Part shown: positions 38,601-50,606 of the stretch, one piece after another
How positions within the stretch are numbered: position 1 is the stretch's first letter
Layout of the letters: each line of letters begins with the position of its first letter
From: Polytrichum commune
Taxonomy: Eukaryota > Streptophyta > Polytrichopsida > Polytrichales > Polytrichaceae
DNA length: 64,000 bases
Direction of reading: 5' to 3'
NCBI GenBank assembly: GCA_950295325.1
Contig: OX485804.1
Span: 40,238,001 to 40,302,000, forward strand
Notes under the pieces: generated by a model
Databases searched by the model: none
What the model saw: only the letters and a program-made list of their open reading frames with translations
Told to the model about the DNA's origin: nothing
Position numbers and translations under genes: made by a program

Positions 38601-39284
38601 ACCATATTCAAACTAGACGTGGAGTTGGGTTGTGAGGATAATGCACAATTGAACTTTGCGGGATCACCATGTTCAAATGGTTGAATAGAATTTGAGGGGG
38701 TGGTAGCACGTGTGAGATCTTTTGAGAAGGCGAACAAGAATGAATCCACAAATTACTTCATTTGTGATAATGCACATACGAACTTCACGAGTTCACTACG
38801 CTCGAATTGTTTAGTATGATTTTGTGGGCGATGGCTCCTTCAAAAGCTCCATTTGAGCACAATTTGGGCACACTAAGAATGTCATGAGATCTACAGTGCG
38901 GTCAAATGGCTTAGCAAAATATGACGACAAGTGGTGCTCACTACCAAAAAGAAGAAAAAGGGTTGACGAACTACATAGAGACAACTCCTCACTTGCTAGT
39001 CACATCCCAAACACAGCACGCGCGCATCCCGAGGTTTCGGAAAACGTATCGGTGTTTAAACAATCAAACATCGCATGATAGACGACATGGTATTGGATAG
39101 TTGCTCAAAAATATCCAAGATGATAATAATCCCATCATTTCCTTGGTGATTTGACCTAAGAATTGACGTCTCAAACTGCTGATTTTGAGGAACCGTTGTC
39201 GAGCCTCAAACCGTTTCTCGAGGTTACGAAATAAGGAACTTGGTGTTGGAACCCAACACACGTTTACACTAGGTCCAACCACTG
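35650..39284. other. Intergenic between head-to-head transketolases A and B, no gene
   Basis: AT-rich DNA with G- and C-runs near 36821 and 36929. No frame has a recognisable domain. A degenerate direct repeat occurs at about 38630-38700 and 38765-38830, sharing 'GATAATGCACA' followed by similarly spaced 'GAACTT' and 'TTCAAATGGTT'-type words. No other structure is evident to me. Confidence 0.45.
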
Positions 39285-40180
39285 CGGTCAGTGACAGATG
39301 AACTGGCTGAGTTGGAGAAATAACTGGTTGAAGTTGGAGACGTCAGCAGAATTACCGATCATTTTAGAGGAATCCATAGAAGGAATATACCTCCAATTAA
39401 TTTAAGCAACACCGGACGATGTCAACATGTAACCCGGTCGGATTTAGAATCACTCAGAATTCGACCGCCTATGCCCACAAACTTCCCACCACTGCTCGGG
39501 GAGAACCGGCAGTTAATGACAGATGAACCAACCGGCTGAGTTGGAGAAATAACCGGTTGAAGTTGGAGACTTCAGAAGAATTACCGATCATTTTAGAGGA
39601 ATCTAGAGAAGGAATATACCCAAATGAATGAAAGCAAAACCGGAAGATGTCAACATGTAAGCCAGTTGGATTTAGAATCACTCAGAATTTGACCGCCTAT
39701 GCCCACAAACTTCCCACCACTGCTCGGGAAGAACCGGCGGTTAATGACAGATGAACCAACCGGCTGAGTTGGAGAAATAACCGGTTGAAGTTGGAGACTT
39801 CAGAAGAATTACCGATCATTTTAGAGGAATCTAGAGAAGGAATATACCCAAATGAATGAAAGCAAAACCGGAAGATGTCAACATGTAAGCCAGTTGGATT
39901 TAGAATCACTCAGAATTTGACCGCCTATGCCCACAAACTTCCCACCACTGCTCGGGAAGAACCGGCGGTTAATGACAGATGAACCAACCGGCTGAGTTGG
40001 AGAAATAACCGGTTGAAGTTGGAGACTTCAGAAGAATTGCCGATCATTTTAGAGGAATCCATAGAAGGAATATAGCACAAACGAATGAAAGCAAAACCAG
40101 AAGATGTCAACATGTAAGCCGGTTGGATTTAGGATCACTCGGATCTTGACCGCCTAAGTTATATATGCCCAAAAACTTCC
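39285..40180. repeat. 228-bp tandem repeat array upstream of transketolase B
   Basis: About four head-to-tail units begin near 39285 (partial), 39493, 39721 and 39949. The phase marker 'CCACCACTGCTCGG' recurs every 228 bp. The two central units are almost identical; the outer ones have diverged. Each unit contains 'AACCGGCTGAGTTGG', 'AATAACCGGTTGAAGTTGG' and 'GATGTCAACATGTAA'. The repeated minus-strand frames are by-products of the array. It ends about 440 bp before the copy B ATG. Degenerate relatives lie upstream of copy C (48600-49110). Confidence 0.9.
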
Positions 40181-40620
40181 GGGCACTTGGTCCAATACCA
40201 ACAACAAATAATAAACCACAACAGTTGAAAGTCGGGTCCAATAAGGAGGCTGGTGTACAAGGGGAGGGGCTTTTGGACTCACCCACATTTGTTGGACTAG
40301 CGCGGTCTTTACGCAGCAGCTAACGGCAGCCCCAGGAACGGAAAAGGGCACCTCATCCATGGTCGCTCGTCCCTCGGCCATCGACAGGCCATCGCCCGCC
40401 CCAGCCACTCGTTCCTTGCTTCCTCCCTTGCGCCCTTCCTTCCTTCCTTCGGCCCTTCCTGCGACGCTCGCATCCCTATCCCACCACCAGCTGCGCCCTC
40501 GCCATTGCGACTCCCTCGTCCCAATCCCCTGCCGGACTCCTCCGCCTCCGCCTCCGTCCCCGCTTCACTCTTGTGTCACGGGACTAGCTGCCTGCCTGCG
40601 TGCGTGCCTGCGGAGTCGCC

Positions 40621-43600
40621 ATGGCCGCTCTCCGGTGCAATGTGGCCGCTGTGGCAGCCGCGGCCGCGCCCTCGGCGGTGCGCGCAGCGTCGCAGAGCGA
40701 GAGGCTGGGGGTGTCAGCGCAAGGGTGCGGGATGACCAAGTTCGCGGGCCTCAGGATCGCGGGTAAGGGCGTGAGCAGCGCGCAGCCCGCCGGGAATTCG
40801 AGGTCGCAGCGGAAGAAGGTGGGGAAGGTGTGCGCCTCGACTGCCCCCGTGGAGACTCTGGAGAAGACGGACAGCGCCCTGGTGGAGAAGTCCGTGAACA
40901 CCATCCGGTTCCTGGCCATCGACGCGGTGGAGAAGGCGAATTCCGGGCACCCCGGTCTGCCCATGGGTTGCGCGCCCATGGGGCACATCCTGTACGACGA
41001 GGTGATGCAGTATAATCCCAAGAACCCCTACTGGTTCAACAGGGATCGCTTCGTCCTGTCCGCTGGGCACGGTGAGTCGTCGCATTCTAGCCTTTGCGTT
41101 GTGATTAGGAATCCTGGCACATTCGTGTCAATTCCACGCGCATTTGAGTAGTAATGCATTTAGTACTAAATTCTGGGCGGTCGCACAGGCCAATTGCGAA
41201 AAGATTGTTGTTATTTTCTGGGTACATTCCTCGTACCCTGGAGGTTACAAGAAGTTGATTTGAGAATGAGCGGAATCGGGAGTTTGGGAACTGTACATGG
41301 GAACGTCCTCTGATACTGACGTGTGTTCAATTTGCAAACAGGTTGCATGCTCCAGTACGCCCTCCTCCACCTCGCAGGATACGACAGCGTTCAGGTCCGT
41401 TTCCAAGACTTTATGGAAATTTGATCTTCTAGTGCTCCTGAGAAAATGCAGAGGAGTTTGTGTCTCCGGAATCGAGCTGGATATTTTGCCGACCCAAATT
41501 CGGTTTAGCTTCAGGAAGTCTCTTTAGTTCTGTTAGCATCTAAAAGTTGGATGTTCCATTCACATGGACGCGAGGCATCTTACGAATCCTACGATAGGTA
41601 GGAAGTCAGAGTGAAGCTGATTGAGGACGTGGTTGTGACAGGAAGAGGATTTGAAGCAGTTCAGGCAGTGGGGAAGTCGCACCCCCGGTCACCCTGAGAA
41701 CTTCGAGACCACCGGAATCGAGGTGACGACTGGCCCTCTTGGTCAGGGTATTGCCAATGCTGTTGGTTTGGCCCTTGCCGAGGCTCACTTGGCTGCCCGT
41801 TTCAACAAGCCGGACGCCAAGATTGTCGACCACTACACGTAAGATTTTCTCTCCATTCTATTATCCCTGCTTGTTGAATGCGATTTGCAGTTAATTTTAA
41901 GAGCTGGAAACATGGCACAACCTATTCCTTGCTCCCTTCCTTGATGTCACACGTGTGAACCTGGCCAAGAGAAACTGAAATCAGTGGTCGATGGAGCAGA
42001 TTTCTGTTTGAATGTGTTATTACATAACATTTACAAATCACCGCCATGGAAAGGTTCTTGAGACGATGGGTTTGTGGCTTGTGTGTGCAGCTATTGCATT
42101 TTGGGTGATGGATGCAACATGGAGGGTATCTCCAATGAGGCTGCATCACTTGCAGGCCACTGGGGTCTCGGAAAGCTGATTTGCCTGTATGACGACAATC
42201 ACATTTCCATCGATGGAGACACGGAAATTGCATTCACGGAGAGTGTGGATGCCCGATTCGATGCTTTGGGATGGCACACAATCTGGGTGAAAAACGGAAA
42301 CACGGGCTATGATGAAATTCGTGCCGCCATCGAAGAAGCTAAGTCCGTCACTGACAGGCCCACCATGATCAAGGTGAATATCCAGCCTTGCCAAAGTACC
42401 TAATGTACGCATTCTGCTGACTGCACGGGTTATGATGGTGTGTCTCTATTACCCCTGCAATGCCTTAGGACATCTGAGCATCAGTTTGCTGGACTCTCGG
42501 ACCCTTGTGAGTTATCAACATGAAATGTAGAGTGGGTGACATTGACATTGTGGATGTGGATGGTACAGGTGACAACTACCATTGGATTCGGGTCTCCAAA
42601 CAAGGCGAACTCGTATTCTGTTCACGGAGCGGCGTTGGGCGCCAAGGAGGTGGATGCCACACGTCAAAACCTCGGGTGGCCATATGAGCCCTTCCATGTC
42701 CCAGAGGAGGTGAAGAGGTAGGTCGTAATTAGAAATAAGAAAATATTTATGTGTTTACAAATACTATGACTTGGGACTGGTAGTGGTTGTGAACCTGGTT
42801 AGTAATGTGTTTCTGAGTTGACCCTCTGGCTGTGATTGTTTCATCTGACAGCCACTGGAGCAAGCACATCGAACTTGGAGCTAAGAGTCAAGCTGACTGG
42901 GAGGCCTCACTGGAAGCCTATACCCAGAAGTACCCTGAGGAAGCTGCGGAGTTCAAGAGTTTGATCAGCTTGGAGTTGCCAACCGACTGGGACAAGGCCC
43001 TCCCTGTAAGTTCTGGAAAGAAATGCATGGGTGCGTCCTTTGAGGGTCGAGGGTTGTAAAAAGTCGTGATCAGATACGGATAGGATAAGAGGAGCGCAGC
43101 ATGTAATGACCAGAAAATGAACAAGGGGCTTTCTCTGCTCAGACTCGTCCAGATTGACGATGGGTTGTGTGTGTGGAATCTGACGTGGTGGTTTGGTGAT
43201 ATTTGGCGACAATGCAGGCTTTTACCCCAGAGGATGCAGGTGATGCTACGCGCAACCTGTCTCAGAGATGTTTGAACGCGTTGGCAAGAACTTTGCCCGG
43301 TCTGATCGGAGGCAGTGCGGATTTGGCCTCGTCGAACATGACCTTGATGAAGATGTTCGGAGACTTCCAGAAGAGCACCCCCGAGGAGCGCAACGTGAGG
43401 TTCGGAGTTCGGGAGCACGCCATGGGAGCCATCTGCAACGGTATTCTGTTGCATCTGAGCGGACTGATCCCATACTGCGCCACGTTCTTCATCTTCACAG
43501 ACTACTTGAGGGCAGCGATGAGGATTTCCGCACTGTGCGAGGCGGGTGTGATCTACGTGATGACCCACGACTCCATCGGTCTGGGAGAGGACGGTCCCAC

Positions 43601-44180
43601 CCATCAGCCCATCGAGCACCTGGCCAGTTTCAGGGCCATGCCCAACATCTTGATGATGAGGCCCGCGGACGGGAACGAGACCTCGGGGGCGTACAAGGTG
43701 GCGGTGCTGAACAGGAAGAGGCCATCGGTGCTGGCTCTGTCAAGACAAAAGTTGCCGAACTTGGCGGGAACCAGCATCGACAACGTGAGTTTGGGAGGAT
43801 ACACGCTCTCGTGCAACGCCAAGGACAACAAGCCAGACCTGATTTTGCTGAGCACGGGTTCAGAGTTGGAGATCGCCGCGAAGGCAGCGGACATAATCCG
43901 CAAGGAAGGGAAGACGGTGAGGGTGGTTTCACTGGTGTGCTGGGAGTTGTTCGAGGAGCAAAGCGCGGAGTACAAGGAGAGCGTGTTGCCAAAGGCGGTG
44001 AAGGCCCGCGTGTCGGTGGAAGCAGGATCAACATTCGGATGGGAGAAGTATGTGGGTTTGGAGGGCAAGTCTGTGGGAGTGGATCACTTCGGTGCCAGTG
44101 CTCCTGCCAACATCTTGTACAAGGAGTTCGGACTGACAGTGGAGAATGTGGTAGCCAAGTCAAAGGAAGTGATGGCATAA
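40621..44180 (+). CDS. Plastid transketolase, copy B
   Basis: There are seven exons: 40621-41071, 41342-41394, 41642-41838, 42091-42373, 42569-42717, 42852-43005 and 43218-44180, with GT-AG borders. They encode 749 residues with the same phases as A and C. All cofactor and catalytic motifs seen in copy A are present, including Glu495. Exon 1 encodes the same 150 residues as copy A. Copy-specific residues are S285 and M576; T192, S414, E419, L509, A650 and the final Ala are shared with C. Intron 2 is only 247 bp, against about 580 bp in A and C. The start is the ATG at 40621, since upstream in-frame near-starts are GTG. Its 3' flank is unlike A and C. The promoter-side GC-rich segment (about 40330-40620) resembles that of C. 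It looks functional. Confidence 0.95.
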
Positions 44181-45233
44181 GCAGTCATAACCATAGTGTG
44201 GGCGCATGCCATATTTGAACCATTTTGCAGATTCAGTTTACCATAGAGTGAATCATCTCAGCACTTAGAGGAGTCTTCAGCAGAACAACATGTAGAAGAG
44301 GGTGTAGCACTATTTTTCAGCATCGTGGGGGTGTTGACTGTAATATCTCATCAACCCTCTCTGCTCTAGTTAACCTGGCCATAAGTCTTCTTTTTATAAC
44401 TACCTTCTGGTCTTGGCAGTGAGGGGCATGCGACTGTGTGTTAGTTGTGGGAACAGTATCATTGAGTGATGAAATGCAATTTTGTCAATAGTGGACACAG
44501 TTGTAGTGAGGGTTTCCTCCTTTCTGATCTTTGTTCCATTGTAATCATATTCTTGAGTGTTGTTTCAATGAAGGCTAGACAACGTGTATATTTGCACTTG
44601 TTGTCATGTTAGTACACAGTAATTACTATGTCGGCGGGGCTTTCAGTCTCCATGTGCCGTCTGAGGTTTTGTCTGCTGGTGGATACATTCTGGTTTCCAT
44701 CTTCAGAAATGATTAGGATTTACCTAGGAAGCCTCATCTTCAAGAGCATCAGTGACATTACCGAGAACATGGTTGCACAGGCAAGTGGAATCTTCACTTA
44801 GACAAGGGCGATTTATTATCTTTTAAACTTTCTATAGTCTGGATCGGATTTCCACGAGTGCATGTGAATGTTTGAATGTGTGACTGGGAGGTAGACTTTG
44901 CTCTCTGTGAAGTACTAAGATCTTGATATTTGTCTTGTGCTGATCTGAACCTTGTGAATATGTCATCTTAGTCACCTTTGATTATACAATAATTATTAAT
45001 GTAGGTGCACATTTTTTAATTGTCCAAGTCCATGGAAATTTGAGCAAACGTGGTTTTCAGCCAGCATTGTGCACCATTGGTTTCCTTTGGGTGCATATAC
45101 AATGATCTAACAGTCCTCTATTCACCATGAAAATTTGCAGAGCACATGCATGTTCAGTTAGTAACGAGGTTTGAAACATTACATAAATCCACAAACAAAT
45201 ATCTAGGAGAACTAGACTGTCGGTTCCCTTTCC
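44181..45233. other. 3' flank of transketolase B
   Basis: This probably contains the 3'UTR; no confident poly(A) signal was chosen. A short open stretch near 44707-44780 ('YLGSLIFKSISDITENMVAQ') reads in the same direction as the remnant that follows and may belong to it. Confidence 0.4.
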
Positions 45234-45895
45234 GTGGATGTTAGGCCACCAACTTTCTGGAAGTCTTCATCCAGTTACGAAATACACCAAAGCAAGCGCA
45301 CCTCCCAGGGAGATGTGGATTTACATTCTCCAGGTCATGATGGGATGGTACACTTGACCAATGCACAGGTTGAATTAACAATGATTGGTGACATATTGAG
45401 TGGTTGTGTTGTCAGTATTCTGAGCCATCCGAGGGGCAATGACATGCTTTTGAAACACAAGACAGTCATGGAGATAGGAGTATGCTAAAGCATCGGCAGG
45501 CATATATCCTCTAATTGATCCTATAGAACCGACAAAACACGTGCAGGAGGCAAGAGCTTATGGTCCTATGTAAACTCCATTTTACTTGGATGGTATGAGT
45601 GCGTTATCATCCAATGTTGATCCTAGGCATGAGGCAACGTGGAAGGAGTGTATTCACATAATTTGACCTCACGAATTGTCATACATGAACAGGTTTGAAA
45701 ATTACCTCATAGACCAATTGAGAGAAATCCATGCTGAGATCAACAATATAGGATTAGATGCATGAAATTGATGACTTGAGAGAATGGTGTGATCGAGCTT
45801 TTAGTCTTGTGGCATGTGGCTTTCACAGTATCTCCACTCCAGCTCAAAAAACCTCAATAAACGGACGTTTCACTTTTTTTTGAAAAGGCTAAATT
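45234..45895 (+). pseudogene. Decayed protein-coding remnant, family not recognised
   Basis: A frame opens at 45234 and runs to 45488, with 'VELTMIGDILSGCVVSILSH'. A second frame continues from about 45490 ('YPLIDPIEPTKHVQEARAYG') through 'FYLDGMSALSSNVDPRHEAT' and 'LSYMNRFENYLIDQLREIHA', broken by TAA and TGA codons. A further shift near 45765 opens 'MHEIDDLREWCDRAFSLVAC'. The stops could be C-to-T changes from CAA and CGA. The roughly 220-codon run with two shifts and few stops looks like a former gene or transposon protein. I cannot assign it. Confidence 0.5.
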
Positions 45896-46285
45896 ATTTC
45901 CCCCCCCCCCACATGAAACGTGCCAGCAGCGAAACTAAGTTCTGGGCTTTTCAAAATTGTAGTTGCACGATCTTGCATGAGGTTTTCGCACTTCCAAATG
46001 GGGCACACTAATTAAGTGGCAAATATGGTAGGTGATATCCACTCTTGATTCCCCTCATCCTTTCTGTTGGGCACAATCGTTCAATTTCATCAACACAAAA
46101 TAAATGCTTGCTGATAAGTAGCAAAGTTGTGTGCATGTTGTGGACATGTGATTCGACTTCAACAACAACAAAGATGGTTACACAACCTCCATCCAATGTG
46201 CCAAAAAAAAGCATAACCAACAAAGAATAGGCACAGAATTTGGACGATGGGCATTGTGATGCCCTCACGTGAATCCCTTATCCAC
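45896..46285. other. Intergenic, no gene
   Basis: Starts with a C-run at about 45901-45910. No gene or repeat can be supported up to the MITE at 46288. Confidence 0.4.
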
Positions 46286-46287
46286 TA

Positions 46288-46509
46288 CACTAAATATTGT
46301 ATTTACTGTCATTGACTGTTTGGAATACGCAACGCTATGTTTATTTATTGTATATAATGTATTTTACCAACAAATGTCAAATTGGTTGTTTGGGCATTAT
46401 AGAACAATAAGAACTTTTATTACCCAGTAAAAAAAATTACATCAATAGCCAAAAGATAGAACATCGTGTAACTCCAAATAGTAAGTGACACTAAATACCA
46501 TATTTAGTG
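46288..46509. mobile_element. TA-type fold-back MITE (family M2, short form), copy 1
   Basis: A 222-bp element flanked by TA (46286-46287 and 46510-46511). It starts CACTAAATATTGTATTTA and ends ACCATATTTAGTG. The inward arms remain partly complementary ('TTTGGAATACGCAACGCTAT' against 'ATAGAACATCGTGTAACTCC'). The core 'GGTTGTTTGGGCATTATAGA' is shared with family M3, so the two families appear to share an internal sequence with different tips. Confidence 0.75.
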
Positions 46510-46511
46510 TA

Positions 46512-48599
46512 GTTGCAAACAATGATGATTGGAAAGAAGTAGGCACCCAACTTAAATCTAAACCACGTACAAATGTGTGAAACTCCAAATTATGATTGAA
46601 AGTTTTGTATTCTCAAGGTAGACGTGCATGCTTTCATACATGTAAGATCTTAGATTAATAACTTTTTGGTCCAAACAATGTTCCACTACCAAAATGAACA
46701 AGGTCATGCAATACTATAAATCTTGCATTCATGTACCTATTACTTCAACTAGGGCCCAATTTATGTTGGCCATGTAGACATCTATGTATACACATGTGGG
46801 CCATTAAGGTAAAATTAAAAATGGTGCTCAACCACTCACAAATAAAACATTGTGTCTACATGCCTTCACATGGAGCTGAAGTTGAAATATTTTTAGCAAA
46901 CAAAGCGAATGATACATACAATTGCATAATAGACCTTAGTCGTATGCAAATTTGAATGTACTTGGGTGATTGAGACTAAAGTGGGGTGTCGTTGAAGATT
47001 TCGGTTTCCCCCTATCTATAGCTAATAATATCTAAGAGCAAGGTTGCCACACGAGGCAAACGTGGAGAATGGATGGCTAGTGGATGACAATAAATTTTCA
47101 AAAAAGATAACAGAATAACAACCAAAACCCACTCCATGAGGCACTCCATGAGGCAAGAGTGACACCCTTCACCAATTTAGGTTTCAAGCCAAGCCAAACC
47201 ACAAAAAAATAACCAGTTTATCAAAGTTTGAAAATCCATAATCTCCCCTTCACACCTACACATGGAGAGGTAACCATCAAGCCAATTACCAAAAGTATGA
47301 GTATGTGCACATGGTTATATGAAAAAAGAAATGGTAAAGGCAATCACTTCACACAATCCTTTTTGTTTAGGTCAATCAAAAGCATTGTGTGGTGATGGTG
47401 GGTTCGAATGGCCTCGGCATGGAAGGATTTGTGAGGATCCCACATTCATTGGAATTCACCTTGGAGCAATTATGAGAACTAATACTTCAATTTAATTTAT
47501 GTATCATTGAGAACTTTTAATTTTTACATATGAGTAGACTCATGATGTCCACTCTCCTCTAATTTAGCTATCACATTAAGGGAATTCAACTAGCATAGTG
47601 CCTTGGGACAAGTCTTGCCCCAAGAATAAAAAGAATAAAAAATAAAAACATCGCTTATGACTTTGGTCACCATGGTATTTATCACCACGTATGGTTGGTT
47701 TGCAAGGCGAGTTAATGGGAGCAACAACCCAACTGTGTGTATATGATATCATAGTCTACATTGTTTTATCTAATCAATGTGGGTGGGAAATTCATTTGGG
47801 TTGGAATTTAGTGTGGCCCGCATTAATTTTATAGTACTTGCCTTGGTTAACATTGGTTATTTTACAGTACTTTCCTTGTCTTGAATTTTCATCCAAATAT
47901 GTAGACAAGAAAACCCCCACCAATTTTTCACATTGGATTATAGTGAGCCACTTCAATTTTAAAAAAATATTATGGGTAATTGGAAATAAGTGTGATCCAC
48001 ACTAATTAGAAAAAACAACATAGCCAACTAGTAGTACTAAGGTTGTGGAACCTTGGAGATTCATGTTGAGAGGGTCCTATGATTCATTCTAGTAAAGAAT
48101 AAATGGAACATAACACCCTAAGACTTCATGATCCCGTAAAGCCCACCCAGGTTGGTGAGTAATGTTATGCCACAAGTGTATAAGAAAAGTCCAAGTATAC
48201 ACCATGGCATCTCCTAGAGGGTAAAACATTGATCCAAATTTCAGAAACCCAATGCATCTAAGAAGAATGAAAGTTGAATATGAGTATAAATGGACAATAA
48301 TAGAAGTGTAAGGCTCCACACCCGAATCCCCCACCCCCCGCAGTCCCTCAATTAATGGTGCTCTTTTCCACCAACTTCCTCTCTCTATATAATAAAAAAA
48401 AAGGGTCCGTGAGTCATTTTTTAGGGTTCCAATGAGTTCTCCATGGAGAACCCTTGGTAACCCTCAAAACGATCCTCTCTCTTTGTTCCTTATATTCATG
48501 GGGACGAAGAGGGAGTCAGACCAGTAAGGGAGGAAGGTAACTAAATGAGGATGCGGTTCTTCACTTTTCCTCCCATGAATATAGAGTATGGATATGCAT
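46512..48599. other. Intergenic, no gene
   Basis: AT-rich DNA with no supported gene and no well-bounded repeat. Frames are short and have no recognisable domains. Confidence 0.4.
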
Positions 48600-49110
48600 T
48601 TCACACACCTTCCAGCTGAAGTGGTTGAGTTTGAGAAATAACCAGCTGTTGAAGATGAAGACTTCAGGAAAATTAGAAATAATCGATTGAGGTTAAGGGG
48701 TTCAGGAACATTACCCATCGCTTCTAGAGGGAGTTCATGGAATATACCTCAATTTAATGAAGAAAAACCGAAAGATCACAACATGTAACCAGTTGGACTT
48801 GGAAATGCTAGAAATATTTACCAATAACGTTAAAAAAGTTCCCAAGTAATTTTCCCGAGGTCTTGATCTTCAACCGGTTATTTCTCAAACTCAACTGGCT
48901 CATTTGTGATGGATAATTTTTTTGAAGTCTTCATCTTCAACATGTTATTCCTCAAACTCAACCCGCTCATCTATAAAGGGTAACGTTCCTGAACCCTAAA
49001 CCTCAACTGATTGTTTCTCAAACTCAACCAAATTCATATGTGTTTCGTAAATTTCATGAACCCCTAAATCTCGACTGGTTATTTCTTAAACTCAACCGGT
49101 TCATCTATAA
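48600..49110. repeat. Degenerate relatives of the 228-bp repeat, partly inverted
   Basis: Positions 48605-48800 resemble one unit of the array at 39285-40180, with 'GAGAAATAACCAGCTGTTGA', 'GAAGACTTCAGGA', 'GGAATATACCTC' and 'ACATGTAACCAGTTGGA'. Positions 48850-49110 hold three or four short reversed pieces around 'TTATTTCTCAAACTCAACTG'. With the later MITE block at 49358-50606 removed, this lies about 0.75 kb upstream of transketolase C, a position comparable to the array upstream of B. Confidence 0.65.
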
Positions 49111-49357
49111 CTATGGGGTTGTAACTAGCAAAAAAATAAAAATGGGGAAGATGTTAAATTGTTTTTCGGTCTTATTACATATAATTCTCTTTGCATATTT
49201 CTCACATATGCAGGGAATTCTACTTCATCTACAAAAAAATTCATCATGGATGGTTTTTGTCGACATGGTTAACCTCGTTATCCCGCATTTGCATTTGCAT
49301 TGCGGATGAATAAACACAAATATAGATGCAAATGCAGGATGAGTGGGCTTGCCCTTA

Positions 49358-49830
49358 GGGCCACTTCACACACGAGATTGATAGCCCATGACTATTGCAC
49401 TTCAAGCACTATCATCAGTGGAAAAGGTGGAGCCAATCCAAGTTCGCTTCAACCTATGCTTGAGGGACCAATGGAGTATGTGAATGCAAGACGGATGTAA
49501 GGTCTACATGCATTCCTACATGGCATTGAATGGATCATGTTTCATGGTCACTTGGATTATTTTCAAAAACCACCTCTTGGAGGTAGGCCGAACATAGAAC
49601 CAGGAGACTCCGAACGCTCACAACCATTGATTTACTCTATTTTATCATGTGAAGTTCATTGAAATAGCATTTGGTTGAGGGTTTCGTCACATACGGCTTC
49701 ACAATACACTTGAGGATCCCTGACCACACTACATGATTTTGGAGGTGTGTTGGGACGGCCTTTGGACACTTTCTTTTGGGGGGGTCACAATTTCATGGTC
49801 ATGGCTCTTGGCTCGTGTGTGAAGCGGCCC
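49358..49830 (-). mobile_element. Harbinger/Tourist-like MITE, copy 3
   Basis: A 473-bp element in reverse orientation to copies 1 and 2. It begins GGGCCACTTCACACACGAG and ends GTGTGTGAAGCGGCCC, flanked by TTA (49355-49357 and 49831-49833). Its right TTA is also the left flank of the next MITE, so the two sit end to end. Confidence 0.8.
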
Positions 49831-49833
49831 TTA

Positions 49834-50606
49834 GGGCTACTTCACGCATGAGCTAAGAGCCATGACCTTGTAATGGTGAGAACCCTTGACTCTCATCCAA
49901 AGGTTGTACCATGGGTGTTGGGAAAGCTGTTTTATGTAGTCACGGGCCCTCAAGCATAGTGTGAAGTGAGAATGGACCATGTTGCAAGACCATTGCATAT
50001 TTTGTCGGCGGAAAAAGAGAGGAGGATTTGATTTAGTATAATATGTCTCAAACTCTATTAATTTAGGAGAATTACCTAATGGTGTTTGTTTGTCCCGGAA
50101 TCTGTTATGAAACTTGCCGTGCAATCTATCATGAAATCTGTCCTATTGGAAAATATATTAAAAAATGCCACGGTCTCCCGGAATTTGTGTCAAGCACACC
50201 TCTTTTTTTTCTTTTTTTTTGAGACAGAAGGCCGACAGGCCAATGCCAAAGCACAAGAGGTAGTTCACTCAAGTAGAGAGGAGATTTCACAGCCGGAATT
50301 CGAACTGCCAACCTCTTCCTTGAGATTTGGGTATCCCTCTACCATCACCCGGTAGTTTAAGGTCATCTCGGACCTCAAGCACACCTCTTGGACAAACACA
50401 AATTCCGGAAGACCATAAAACCTTATCCATAGTCCGCCATGTAGGACTCCATGTAGACTTTTCCATCTATGAAGTCTTCTTTGGGCCTTTAGGCCTTCAC
50501 CTTCGTGTGTGAAGTGAACTTGGACGGTCTCCACCCTTTCGACCAATGAGAGGTCTTAGAAGATTGCACTGGTCACGGGCCTTCAGTCTTGTGTGTGAAG
50601 CGGCCC
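49834..50606 (+). mobile_element. Harbinger/Tourist-like MITE, copy 4, with a nested SINE
   Basis: It begins GGGCTACTTCACGCATGAG and ends GTGTGTGAAGCGGCCC. The flanks are TTA (49831-49833, shared with copy 3) and TAA (50607-50609). The 773-bp length includes a nested SINE and its second target copy (50204-50389); without these it is about 587 bp. Its interior is partly unlike copies 1-3, so it is a related subfamily. Confidence 0.75.
50189..50389 (-). mobile_element. tRNA-derived SINE nested in a MITE
   Basis: The body at 50204-50374 lies between perfect 15-base direct repeats, TCAAGCACACCTCTT (50189-50203 and 50375-50389). Read on the minus strand it begins with a tRNA-like head. The A-box-like 'GGGTGATGGTAGAGGG' and B-box-like 'GCAGTTCGAATTCC' are spaced as in a Pol III promoter. 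After a short unrelated body it ends in an A-rich tail, seen as T-runs at 50202-50220 on the plus strand. Target duplication plus A-tail indicate LINE-driven retroposition. It is not a functional tRNA gene: the acceptor stem does not pair. Confidence 0.82.

Noticed and set aside
39469-40113. Family of repeated small proteins in the 228-bp array
   Set aside because: The same minus-strand frame recurs because the DNA repeats. There is no recognisable domain and the first unit does not keep the frame.
43604-44178. Long open frames antisense to transketolase exon 7 (also at 31345-31809 and 54435-55009)
   Set aside because: They mirror the GC-rich, codon-biased exon on the opposite strand and recur in all three copies simply because the exon does. 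None encodes a recognisable domain.
43268-44218. Second same-strand frame of about 310 codons in transketolase exon 7, seen in all copies
   Set aside because: Out-of-frame reading of the transketolase exon. Its Arg/Gly/His-rich composition is typical of a shifted GC-rich frame.
50204-50374. A functional tRNA gene
   Set aside because: Only the A-box-like and B-box-like parts are present; the ends do not pair as an acceptor stem, and it has an A-tail and target repeats. A SINE explains it.
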